DNA from: Enhygromyxa salina
Lineage (GTDB): Bacteria; Myxococcota_A; Polyangia; Nannocystales; Nannocystaceae
Assembly: GCF_000737335.2 (NCBI RefSeq)
Contig: NZ_JMCC02000040.1
Span: 1 to 64,000 of the forward strand
Direction of reading: 5' to 3'
DNA: 64,000 nt
A program made the translations under genes and the position numbers. Positions 52,129 to 59,570 of this stretch are shown here, one piece after another (within the stretch, counting starts at the first letter, position 1; each line of letters begins with the position of its first letter). Below the pieces are notes generated by a model. The model was not told the origin of the DNA. It saw only the letters and a program-made list of their open reading frames with translations, and ran no database searches.

Positions 52129-52758
52129 ATGTGTCGACGCTGGGTCTTGATGCTGTCCGCCGTGTTCGTGCTCGCGTGCAAGCGCGAGCCCTCGCACCAG
52201 CCCAACGCGGACGCCCGCCCAAGCACCAGCCACTACGGCGAAGCTGCGTTCGCTACCAGCGTCCAGCCGATGCAGGTCTGCGAGCACCTCGCGCGCATGT
52301 TCGAGGCCGAGAACGGCCACCCCGAGGCCAAGGTCGACCCGCGCCTGCTCGCCGACTGCGACCACGAGCTTCGCATCGAAGCCGCGACCCGCGGCAGCGC
52401 CAACTGGAACGAGATCGCCACCTGCGTGCTGCAAGCCCAGACCGACGACGAGCTCGAAGCCTGCGACCAGCGCTACCCCATGCCCGGCAACGCGACCGCG
52501 CTGCCGGCCAGCACCGAGCGAGAGCAAGCCGCCTGCGACCACATGTTCGACATCGTCATGCAGGAGACCGCCGAAGAGCTCGGCACGGCACCACCCACGA
52601 TCTCCGCGCAAGAGCGGCAGGACCTCACCGACGAGTGCGTCGAGCTGTTCATGGTCGAGCACCGACCCAACCTCGACGACGATAGCTACGCCAGGCTGCT
52701 GGGCTGCCTCACCCACGCCGAGACAGGCATCCAAATGCAGCAGTGCGAGGGTAACTAA
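52129..52758 (+). CDS. Cys-x-His family lipoprotein, two domains
   Basis: 209 residues. Signal peptide with lipobox FVLAC (Cys17). Domain 1: CEH, C, C, ending C-x12-C (CVLQAQTDDELEAC); domain 2: CDH, C, C, ending C-x12-C (CLTHAETGIQMQQC). Both domains are helical and acidic. With the proteins at 38842, 40797 and 51380 it makes seven copies of the same signature in four genes. All are predicted lipoproteins. A dispersed repeat begins 17 nt after the stop. Confidence 0.83.
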   Translation: MCRRWVLMLSAVFVLACKREPSHQPNADARPSTSHYGEAAFATSVQPMQVCEHLARMFEAENGHPEAKVDPRLLADCDHELRIEAATRGSANWNEIATCVLQAQTDDELEACDQRYPMPGNATALPASTEREQAACDHMFDIVMQETAEELGTAPPTISAQERQDLTDECVELFMVEHRPNLDDDSYARLLGCLTHAETGIQMQQCEGN

Positions 52759-52775
52759 GGGCTTGGATCCTCTTA

Positions 52776-52906
52776 GACCCCCACAGAGACCTTAGACCTC
52801 GCCGACTGCAGCCGCTAGCGCGTCTGGTCGCTTCGCTCCTCGGGGCCGTTTGTGCGCGGTCGTATGTGTGGCCCCCTGTAAGGGGGCTCGCGTGGCTTCG
52901 GCGGAC
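52776..52906 (+). repeat. 131-bp dispersed repeat, copy A
   Basis: Matches the reverse complement of 58691-58821 over its full length. Blocks such as CGCGTCTGGTCGCTTCGCTC and GTGGCTTCGGCGGAC are identical, with divergent stretches between. It contains a CCCCCT/AGGGGG hairpin. It sits between a Cys-x-His lipoprotein gene and the SPFH gene. No coding potential. Confidence 0.9.
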
Positions 52907-52922
52907 GCTACAGGTGCGTCGC

Positions 52923-54377
52923 TCAGTCGCCCATGAAGGCGCGGGCGAAGTCGCGGAGCCGAAGCACCGACGGGATCCCGTCGCGGCTTTGAAACGTCAG
53001 CTCCTCGGCGAAGTGGATGTTCGCCGCCGCCTGCCAGGCGACGAACGCTCGGCCTGCCGGTGAGTCCAGCAGCTGGTTGACCCGCGCTTCGTAGTTGCCG
53101 TTGACCTCGGCGACCAGCGCCTGACCTTCGGCGTTCAAGCGCGCGGCCACGCCGTCGGCCTCGGCGCGGAGCCGTTGGTCGTAGGCCAAGGTCTCGGCCT
53201 GGATGTTCTTGATGCCCAGCAAGTAATTGTCGCCGTACTCGTCTGGCTCGCCGCCCAGCGCCTTGGCGGCCGCTGTCAGCAACGCAGTTTTTTGCGCGAC
53301 GGTCAGCTCCTCGAGCTTGCGCCGCGCCGCGCCCGGCTCGAGATCGATGCTCTGGGCGGCGAGCTCCTCGAGCTCGGCCAGCTCCTCCGCGGTCAGGGCC
53401 GCGAGCGCCTCGTTCTCGGCGGCGTCCGCGTCCGGCGTGTCCGCGTCGGCGTCGGGCGCGTCTGCGTCTGCGTCTGCATCGGCTGCGTCTGCGTCGGCGT
53501 CTGCATCGGCCGCGTCTGCGTCTGCGTCGGCCGCGTCCGCATCTGCATCCGCGTCCGCGTCCGCGTCCGGCGGTTCCACCACCGCGCTCACCCGCACCTC
53601 GGGCTTCACCGCCAAGAACCCAACCTGGTACGCCCGATCAACCCGCGCGAGCCGGGCGACCCACTCCTGGGCCCGCGCCGAGGCCAACGCGAAGGTCCGT
53701 TGCTGATAGTTGTCGAGGGTCTGCTGAATGTCGGCGACCTCTTTGCGGGCCCCGTCGAGCAGCTTGTTCTGCGCGTTCAGCTGGATCTGCAGCAGCTGCT
53801 GCTCGTACTCGGGCCGGAAGAACACGGCACGCATCAAGATCGCGTTGGCCTCGACGTGCAGCGGCGCGAGCTCTTCGTTGAGCACCTCGAGCGCCCGCGC
53901 CGTGACTGCGTTGCGCCGATCCGTGTCGTAAAAATCGCTGCTCTGAAGATCCGCGAGGTGCTGGCGCAGCACGCCAACCGTGGTCTCGCGGGTCAGGCGT
54001 TGGAAGCGAAAGCTACCCTGGCCATCCTCGACATGGTTGCCGGCGGTGACGATCTCCCAGCCGGACCCGGGGGCGATCCGGTACGGCACCGAGATGTCGA
54101 GGGTGACGATGTTGTTGTCCTTGGTCCGGATCTCGAGCGAGTCACCCTCGAGAAAATCCAAGAACTGATAGGTGCTGGGCAGCTCGATGACCTTGTGCAA
54201 CCCCGCCATCTCGAGCCGCCAGCCGGGCGCGAGATCCTTCTCGACCACGCCGCCAACGTTGCTGCGCCGGACCCCGACCTTCCCGAGCTCGACGTTGTGA
54301 ACCAGCATCCCGCGCAGCAGCACCGCGGCGAGGAACGCGAGGACGAACCATTTACAGACTTTGCTCAGCTTTTCCAT
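52923..54377 (-). CDS. SPFH/band 7 protein (HflC/prohibitin-like) with (DA)n insertion
   Basis: 484 residues. One N-terminal transmembrane helix (KWFVLAFLAAVLLRGM), then an SPFH domain (about 25-250) with VRRSNVGGVVEKDLAPGWRL and ITLD-type strands. A coiled coil follows. At about residues 270-325 there is an insertion of alternating Asp-Ala, encoded by 6-bp repeats, which splits the coiled coil. A C-terminal helical part runs to the end. SPFH proteins form large membrane rings that organise proteases or lipids. It is the second gene of a pair: the upstream SPFH gene stops 13 nt before its ATG, which has AAGGA at the right distance. The two probably form a hetero-oligomer, like HflK-HflC. Confidence 0.88.
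   Translation of the reverse strand: MEKLSKVCKWFVLAFLAAVLLRGMLVHNVELGKVGVRRSNVGGVVEKDLAPGWRLEMAGLHKVIELPSTYQFLDFLEGDSLEIRTKDNNIVTLDISVPYRIAPGSGWEIVTAGNHVEDGQGSFRFQRLTRETTVGVLRQHLADLQSSDFYDTDRRNAVTARALEVLNEELAPLHVEANAILMRAVFFRPEYEQQLLQIQLNAQNKLLDGARKEVADIQQTLDNYQQRTFALASARAQEWVARLARVDRAYQVGFLAVKPEVRVSAVVEPPDADADADADADAADADADAADADADADAADADADADAPDADADTPDADAAENEALAALTAEELAELEELAAQSIDLEPGAARRKLEELTVAQKTALLTAAAKALGGEPDEYGDNYLLGIKNIQAETLAYDQRLRAEADGVAARLNAEGQALVAEVNGNYEARVNQLLDSPAGRAFVAWQAAANIHFAEELTFQSRDGIPSVLRLRDFARAFMGD
53421..53572 (-). repeat. Asp-Ala coding simple repeat in an SPFH gene
   Basis: About 150 bp of GACGCG-type hexamers (with GCA/GCC variants) encoding an alternating Asp-Ala stretch, broken by PDADTPDA. 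It is in frame with the SPFH gene. Confidence 0.9.
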
Positions 54378-54390
54378 GGTCGTCGTTCCT

Positions 54391-55470
54391 TTATTGCTCG
54401 AGCACCACGCGTGAGGGGTTGGCGTCGTTGGCCCAGGGTTCGATGTGGATCGTCACGCCCTCGAGGCTGGCGCCGAGCCGCTGCATCACGCGCTCGACTG
54501 GCTGGGTCCGAAACGCTTCGACCTCGGCCTTCTTGCCCCGATAGTCGGCCTCGAGCTGGCCTTCGAGCTCCTCGGCTTTGCGGCGGGCCGCGACCAGCTT
54601 GGCCTGGCCTTCACCGATCTTGGCGATCTTGTAGGTGTCGGCCGCCTGGATCGCCTTCTCCCGATCGGCGACGGCCGTCGCCAGGTCGGACTCGAGCACG
54701 GCGCGGCGCTCCTGGATCTTCTTGTTCTCGTCGCGGTCGACCTCGGACAGGGTCCGCTGACGATCGGTCTCGGATCGCTCGAGGTTGGACTTGATGACCT
54801 CGAGCTCGTTGCGCAGCCGGTTGCGCTCTTCGATCAGGTGCTCGTAGTTGGCGTTGAACTTGGGTCGCGGCGTCACCATCTGGGTGACGATGATCCCGTG
54901 CGGCCGCAGGAACTCGTTGAGCCGCTCTTGGGCCCGGGCCGCGGCGCGGCCGTAGTTCGACGGATCCGACACGGTGATCGTGGACTCGCGGCCAAACTCG
55001 TCGCGCAGGATCGCGCGGGCGTAGGGCTTGATCCAGGCTCGGTACATGTACTCCAGGCCCGCGTCGCGGGTCACGGTCACGGCCTCGTCGCCGGTGATCT
55101 GGAAGATCAGCGTGGTGTCCTCGAAGTGGAAGTTGGCGCCATCGCTGGCCCGGACCGTCAGCTTCTCGACATGCAGATCGTCGACGCCCTGCTCGCCCTT
55201 CATCTGAAAGGTCTGGGGGCTGAGATCGAGCACGTGCAGCGAGTGGACGCCCAGCGGCATGCGGAACACCCAGCCTGGCTGGGTGATCGCGGAAGCCGAT
55301 CCGGTGACGTTGTTGACGCGGACCGCGACCTCACCGGGCTCGATCGTCGTGAACGACATGAACATCATGACGAGCACGATCAGCCCGGAGGCCGCGACCC
55401 AGATCCACTGGGTGAAGTCGCCGGCTTGCTCGCGCAGCTGTTTTATTTTGTCGAACTCGATCTTGGCCAT
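54391..55470 (-). CDS. SPFH/band 7 protein (HflK/prohibitin-like)
   Basis: 359 residues. Transmembrane helix at 22-41 (IWVAASGLIVLVMMFMSF), SPFH domain with TTIEPGEVAVRVNNVTG and ARAILRDEFGRESTITV, and a long coiled coil (about 200-320) rich in Glu, Arg and Lys. Cytoplasm or periplasm side cannot be decided from sequence. It is the first gene of an SPFH pair; the second differs by its Asp-Ala insertion. No adjacent protease gene is present, unlike HflKC-FtsH. ATG 55470 has TACCCT 7 nt upstream. Confidence 0.9.
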   Translation of the reverse strand: MAKIEFDKIKQLREQAGDFTQWIWVAASGLIVLVMMFMSFTTIEPGEVAVRVNNVTGSASAITQPGWVFRMPLGVHSLHVLDLSPQTFQMKGEQGVDDLHVEKLTVRASDGANFHFEDTTLIFQITGDEAVTVTRDAGLEYMYRAWIKPYARAILRDEFGRESTITVSDPSNYGRAAARAQERLNEFLRPHGIIVTQMVTPRPKFNANYEHLIEERNRLRNELEVIKSNLERSETDRQRTLSEVDRDENKKIQERRAVLESDLATAVADREKAIQAADTYKIAKIGEGQAKLVAARRKAEELEGQLEADYRGKKAEVEAFRTQPVERVMQRLGASLEGVTIHIEPWANDANPSRVVLEQ

Positions 55471-55477
55471 CGCCGGG

Positions 55478-55483
55478 AGGGTA
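55478..55483 (-). promoter_or_regulatory. Start-proximal -10 hexamer TACCCT
   Basis: TANNNT hexamer seven nucleotides before ATG 55470 of the first SPFH gene. Confidence 0.5.
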
Positions 55484-55525
55484 CCGCGCCCCCCGCGAAG
55501 CAGCAGTCGCTTCGCGCTGGCACAG

Positions 55526-56476
55526 TCAGGCGCCCATCATCCACGCGAACAACGCCTCGATCGGTCGGCGCAGCAGCACCCACTCGAGCCCGGCCAGCGC
55601 CAAGAACGGTCCGAACGGCACGCGCTGCCCCATGACCCCGGCGTCGGGGTCGGGCGTGCCGAGCTCGGGGTCGTCGCCGTGGACCTCTTCAAGCTCGGTG
55701 TTCGCGGGGTTGCGACCGGCGAGCAGCATGGGGATCGAGACCAACAGCCCCTGGACGGCGCCCGCGCCGAGCGTCCACGCGACCGCCTGCGGCCCGCAGA
55801 AGATGCCGATCATCAAGATCAGCTTCGCGTCGCCCAGACCGATCCCCTCTATCTCGCGGAATTTTAGGTAGTACCAGCGGATCCCGGCGATCAGCACCAG
55901 CCCACCGACGCCCGAAGCGATCGCGGGGATCGGCTCGACGCCGACCAACTCCGGCTGCCACAGCACCAGCGGGATCCCAAGCGCCGACATCCCCAGCACG
56001 ACCTCGTTGGGGATGATCCACTGATCGAGGTCGGTGAAGGTCACGATGACCAGGGACAGACAGAAGAAGAACCAGATCTGCCAGGCGATGAGCCCCTCGA
56101 TGCCACCGCCCTCGAGCAAGGGCGTGACCACGTAGAGCATGTACAGCGCGAAGCTGAGCAAGCCGGCGAGCAGCTCGACGAGCAGGTACCGGGCCGAGAA
56201 CGGCTCGTCACACTTGCGGCAGCGCCCGCGCAGCAGCAGAAAGGACAGGATCGGGATGTTGTCGTACCAGGCGATCGGGGTCTCGCAGCCGGGGCAGCGC
56301 GAGCGCGGCCGGGCCACCGACAGGCCCAGCGGCAGCCGGTAGATCACCACATTGGCAAACGACCCCCACAGCGCCCCCCACACGAACGCCGCCAGGCGCA
56401 GCCACGGGCTCATCAGGATCTCGATCAGGGTCGGATCGACGGCGACCGGCAAGCTGGCGGGGACGGCTCCGAGCAC
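55526..56476 (-). CDS. pilD: Prepilin peptidase / type IV leader peptidase
   Basis: Inner-membrane aspartic protease that cleaves type IV pilin and type II secretion leader peptides and N-methylates the new end. 316 residues. N-terminal cytoplasmic zinc motif with two CxxC pairs (RCPGC and CRKC), active-site Asp in FTDLDQWIIPNE and the second in GLGDAKL, and seven or eight hydrophobic helices. A short loop near 270-285 (ELEEVHGDDPELGTPDPDAG) is an insertion. Start GTG 56476 has TAAGGT 8 nt upstream. No other pilus gene is nearby. It is divergent from a lipoprotein gene. Confidence 0.93.
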   Translation of the reverse strand: MLGAVPASLPVAVDPTLIEILMSPWLRLAAFVWGALWGSFANVVIYRLPLGLSVARPRSRCPGCETPIAWYDNIPILSFLLLRGRCRKCDEPFSARYLLVELLAGLLSFALYMLYVVTPLLEGGGIEGLIAWQIWFFFCLSLVIVTFTDLDQWIIPNEVVLGMSALGIPLVLWQPELVGVEPIPAIASGVGGLVLIAGIRWYYLKFREIEGIGLGDAKLILMIGIFCGPQAVAWTLGAGAVQGLLVSIPMLLAGRNPANTELEEVHGDDPELGTPDPDAGVMGQRVPFGPFLALAGLEWVLLRRPIEALFAWMMGA

Positions 56477-56552
56477 GGTCAGCGACCTTAGCAGAAAATG
56501 CTTCTCTCACAGGGTCTGGACCGGCGCAGTCGCTTGCGGTGGCGAAGCGCTC

Positions 56553-56558
56553 TATCCT
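56553..56558 (+). promoter_or_regulatory. Start-proximal -10 hexamer TATCCT
   Basis: TANNNT hexamer six nucleotides before GTG 56565 of the lipoprotein gene. Confidence 0.5.
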
Positions 56559-56564
56559 CCGCAC

Positions 56565-57530
56565 GTGCGTCCCCGGTCGCAGCCGTTGCGAATCCTCGCC
56601 GCCGTCGTCGCGCTTGGCTGCAGCCACGGCTGTGGGGATCGGGACGCGCCGGACACCAAGCGGCTGTCCGGCGCGCGTGATCCGGGCGCCGAGGCCAGCG
56701 CCCGCCTCAACAGCTTCGCCGCGGTGCCCGACTGGAACAGCTTCGTCGGATTGCTCGCCCAGCCCCACGCGCTGGCCCGCGAGCTGCTCGGCCCGCACCT
56801 GCTGAGCTACCGCGCCGCGATCTCCACGGTCCCGGTCGGTCTAGACGATGCGGCGCCGCTCCCCGACGTGCCCGCAGGACGACCGATCTACGAGCGCTTC
56901 AGCGTCGTCGACGAGCTCGAGCTGCGCTGGGGTTCAACGCCCGGTGAGCCGCCGCTGCTCCACCTCGACCAACACAACGAGCACGAGCTCGGGCGCGCGC
57001 TGATCGTGATCGACGAGCGCGCGTGGTCGCAGATCGACGGCCGCGGCTGGCTCGAGCGACCGCTCGAGGATGAGCTGTGGCAGGTGTGGGCTGACGACGC
57101 CCAGACCGCGGTGCTCGACCTCGTCGAGCTCGCGGGCCCCAGCGTCGACCTTGGACAGATCGAGGCGATCGAGCACGAGGGCCGCCCGGCCCTGCGTGTG
57201 AGCCTGCGCGCTGGCGATCGGCCTCACCCTGAACGCACGGTCGAGGCCCTGGTCCCCTGGCGACGAGGCGCGAAGGTCACGCTTCACTCGGGATCGATCG
57301 TGCTGGATCGGGCTACTGGCCTGTGGCTCGCCGCGCAAGTGGAGCTGAGCTGGTCCTTCAATGACAGCGCGGGTCGTGAGCTGACGGGCAAAGCGCGGTT
57401 TGACGGGCGCGTCCAGGTCCTCGCCGAGCCCCCTGTCATCGCCCCGCCAGACCTCGCCCAGCCGGTCCCCGAGCGCGAGCGGCCCGAGCTGCTGCGCGAG
57501 CGCTTGCTCGATGGACTTGCCGGGCCCTGA
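56565..57530 (+). CDS. Lipoprotein of unknown function upstream of rsfS
   Basis: 321 residues. Signal peptide with lipobox region ALGCSHGC. The mature part is a mixed alpha/beta protein with no recognised motif; strands such as RPIYERFSVVDELELRWGS and LRVSLRAGDR alternate with acidic helices, and it lacks further Cys. It may be a periplasmic ligand-binding or outer-membrane lipoprotein like LolB or YaiO, but no motif supports this. GTG 56565 has TATCCT 6 nt upstream. The next gene, rsfS, begins 22 bp after it and has its own hexamer. Confidence 0.75.
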   Translation: MRPRSQPLRILAAVVALGCSHGCGDRDAPDTKRLSGARDPGAEASARLNSFAAVPDWNSFVGLLAQPHALARELLGPHLLSYRAAISTVPVGLDDAAPLPDVPAGRPIYERFSVVDELELRWGSTPGEPPLLHLDQHNEHELGRALIVIDERAWSQIDGRGWLERPLEDELWQVWADDAQTAVLDLVELAGPSVDLGQIEAIEHEGRPALRVSLRAGDRPHPERTVEALVPWRRGAKVTLHSGSIVLDRATGLWLAAQVELSWSFNDSAGRELTGKARFDGRVQVLAEPPVIAPPDLAQPVPERERPELLRERLLDGLAGP

Positions 57531-57540
57531 TCCGGCGGGC

Positions 57541-57546
57541 TATAGC
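57541..57546 (+). promoter_or_regulatory. Start-proximal -10-like TATAGC
   Basis: TATAGC six nucleotides before ATG 57553 of rsfS, in the 22-bp gap after the lipoprotein stop. Confidence 0.45.
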
Positions 57547-57552
57547 GCACCG

Positions 57553-58176
57553 ATGTCGGACGAGGGGACACCGAGGACATGGAGCCGCGGCGAACTGCCG
57601 CCAGCCCTCGAACGAGGCTTGGTGGCGGCCGTCGATCGGGGCGCCAAGGCGCCGGTGATCCTGCGCCTGACCGAGGTCGCCGGCTACACCGACTGGGCGC
57701 TGCTGATCTCCGCTCGATCCGAGCGGCAGGTCCGGGGCATCGTCGACGGGATCCTCGAGACGGTCCAAGACGGCACGACCAAGCTGATCGGCAGCGACGG
57801 CCTCGACCTGTATCTGTGGGCCCTGCTCGACTACGACGACTTCTTGATCCACGTGTTCTACCACCCGGTCCGTCGCCACTACGACCTCGAGAGTATGTGG
57901 AGCGACGCCCCCCGGGTCGAGCTGGGGCTCCCGGCCGAGACCATGGACGACAGCGACCTCGACGGCCTCGCCGCGCCGGATCCGATGCCCAGCTACCGCG
58001 GTGACCTGGCCTTCGGCGGCTTCGAAGACGAGTTCGTCGACGACGACGACGACGACGAGTCTGAAGAGGATCCCGAGTTCGTCGACGACGATCTGTTCGA
58101 CGACGACCCCCCGGTGAGCCCCACCGCAGACTCGGAAGCCGCCGCCAACCCCGACGACGATCTGTTCGACACCTGA
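57553..58176 (+). CDS. rsfS: Ribosome silencing factor RsfS with acidic C-terminal extension
   Basis: RsfS binds L14 on the 50S subunit and blocks subunit joining in starved cells. 207 residues against about 105-120 normally. The core (about 30-125) shows TDWALLISARSERQVRGIVDGIL and LLDYDDFLIHVFYHPVRRHYDLESMW. The last 75 residues are Asp/Glu-rich with three similar D-D-L-F-D motifs (FVDDDDDDE, DDDLFDDD, DDDLFDT). The N-terminus also has a 25-residue extension. rlmH starts 10 nt after the stop, the usual RsfS-RlmH pair in bacteria. Confidence 0.9.
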   Translation: MSDEGTPRTWSRGELPPALERGLVAAVDRGAKAPVILRLTEVAGYTDWALLISARSERQVRGIVDGILETVQDGTTKLIGSDGLDLYLWALLDYDDFLIHVFYHPVRRHYDLESMWSDAPRVELGLPAETMDDSDLDGLAAPDPMPSYRGDLAFGGFEDEFVDDDDDDESEEDPEFVDDDLFDDDPPVSPTADSEAAANPDDDLFDT

Positions 58177-58186
58177 GCAGGTTGCG

Positions 58187-58615
58187 GTGCGGCTTCGGAT
58201 CCTAGCCGTCGGCAAGCTCAAGCAGCCCGGCCTCGAGTCCCTCGTCAGCGACTACATCAAGCGCGCGCGCTCGCTCTTGCCGATCGAGCTGTGTCACCTA
58301 CGCGACCTCGCCGCCCTACGCAGCCGAGCTCAACCCTCGCAGACCGGCCCCCGCGTCGTCCTAGACGAGCGGGGCGAACAGATCACCAGCGAGACCCTGG
58401 CCGCCTGGCTGAGCACCTGGCAGTCCACCGGAGCCCGCCAAGTCGACTTCCTCATCGGCGACGCCCACGGCTTCAACGACAACGATCGCCAGTCCGCAGC
58501 CCGCGTCATGGCCCTCTCGAAGATGACCCTCCCCCACCGCCTAGCCCAAGTCCTATTGGTCGAGCAGCTCTACCGAGCCGGCACAATCCTAGCCAACCAC
58601 CCCTATCATCATTGA
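58187..58615 (+). CDS. rlmH: 23S rRNA (pseudouridine1915-N3)-methyltransferase
   Basis: SPOUT-class methyltransferase that modifies pseudouridine 1915 in the 50S decoding region. 142 residues. Seen: VRLRILAVGKLKQPGLESLVSDYIKR at the N-terminus, the knot region VDFLIGDAHGFNDNDRQSA with the SAM-binding G-G/GDAHG turn, and the C-terminus EQLYRAGTILANHPYHH, close to the E. coli ending. It is slightly shorter than E. coli RlmH (155). It starts 10 nt after rsfS without a strong Shine-Dalgarno, so coupled translation is likely. A tandem repeat starts at the stop codon. Confidence 0.92.
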   Translation: MRLRILAVGKLKQPGLESLVSDYIKRARSLLPIELCHLRDLAALRSRAQPSQTGPRVVLDERGEQITSETLAAWLSTWQSTGARQVDFLIGDAHGFNDNDRQSAARVMALSKMTLPHRLAQVLLVEQLYRAGTILANHPYHH

Positions 58616-58701
58616 CCCCCCGACGAGGTCCCCAAAGCCCCCGACGAGGACCGTCAAGCCCCCGACGAGGTCCCCCACCCCCCCGAGGATGTCCGCCGAA
58701 G
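58616..58701 (+). repeat. 21-22-bp tandem repeat after rlmH
   Basis: Four imperfect units with the core CCCCCGACGAGG and ends AAG or ACC, starting at the rlmH stop. The last unit is degenerate and runs into the dispersed repeat at 58691. No coding potential. Confidence 0.8.
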
Positions 58702-58821
58702 CCACCCGAGCCCCCTTCCAGGGGGCCACACATGCGGATGCGAACAGCCAGCCCCGAGGAGCGAAGCGACCAGACGCGAAGCGGCTGCAGTCGGCAAAGT
58801 GCGAAGACCTATGTGGGGGTC
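58691..58821 (-). repeat. 131-bp dispersed repeat, copy B
   Basis: Reverse-complement match to 52776-52906. The same blocks are kept (GTCCGCCGAAGCCAC at its left end), again with a GGGGG/CCCCC hairpin. It lies just before the 3' end of the hotdog-like gene. Together the copies bracket a 5.9-kb segment holding the SPFH pair, prepilin peptidase, the lipoprotein and rsfS-rlmH. Confidence 0.9.
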
Positions 58822-58824
58822 ATA

Positions 58825-59298
58825 TCAAGCCGCGTTGCACCAATTGATGGTGGACGGGGCGACTTTGCCAGCCGAGACCTCCACACAAACCTCGACATCC
58901 GCCAGCTTGCGCCCGCCCCCTCGGATCTCGATCGAGAGGGTCAAGAAGCTCCCCTGGGGACGATCGCTGCGAAACCGCACCGTTGCGACCGAGTTGAGCG
59001 GCTCGCCAACCCCCACATGCCCGAGCGAGCGCAGCTTCCCAGCCGAGGTTGGCTCGAGCACACAACCGTCGAGCCCGCTCGCGTGCTCGAGCGCCTCGAG
59101 TGCGCGCGCGAGCACCAAATCCTGCGGAACCGGACTACCGGCGACCAACGGCCGCTCGAGGCGAGATCGGAAGCCAGGACGATCATCCCGGCCGCCGAGC
59201 ACTTTGGCGCGCTCCCAAGCCGCCACATCGTGGGGCGTGATCTGGAACGCGGAGGAAAACAGGACTTCACCAACACCGAAACTCAATGGAGTACGCAT
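58825..59298 (-). CDS. MaoC/hotdog-like protein, low-confidence family
   Basis: 157 residues, no signal peptide. GVGEVLFSSAFQITPHDVAAWERAKVLGG resembles the start of MaoC-type (R)-hydratase or hotdog dehydratase domains, and the distribution of strands afterwards agrees, but the catalytic Asp/His pair of hydratases is not obvious. ATG 59298 has AGGAGG 10 nt upstream, the strongest signal for this start; longer forms are rejected. The gap 59299-59570 contains a tRNA-like look-alike on this strand that I do not accept as a tRNA. Confidence 0.6.
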   Translation of the reverse strand: MRTPLSFGVGEVLFSSAFQITPHDVAAWERAKVLGGRDDRPGFRSRLERPLVAGSPVPQDLVLARALEALEHASGLDGCVLEPTSAGKLRSLGHVGVGEPLNSVATVRFRSDRPQGSFLTLSIEIRGGGRKLADVEVCVEVSAGKVAPSTINWCNAA

Positions 59299-59570
59299 GG
59301 GTATCGAACCTCCTCCCTTTTGTTCTGAACCCGCGGACGGCATTGCGCCACGCCGCGAGATCGGGGTTGGAGCAAGGGTCTGCGCGCACCAAATCGCCGC
59401 CAGAACCGCACCAGACGTCAAATAGAGCGATTCTGTGGGTTTTGAAGCGAGCCGCGTGTTCGCGACAATCATGAAATAGCCGCTCAATGTAGAGATCTCC
59501 TCGGAGATCTCCTCCCCGATATTCGTGCCAAACCCTGCAAATCCGCGCGTCCGGGGCCGACAAGCCCTGC

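Noticed and set aside
59285..59345. tRNA-like sequence on the minus strand (TGGCGCAATG, then GGAGGTTCGATACC)
   Set aside because: The D-arm and T-arm words are present, but there is no acceptor pairing, the T-stem does not close and the segment between is too short for an anticodon arm. The GGAGG is the ribosome-binding site of the downstream gene.
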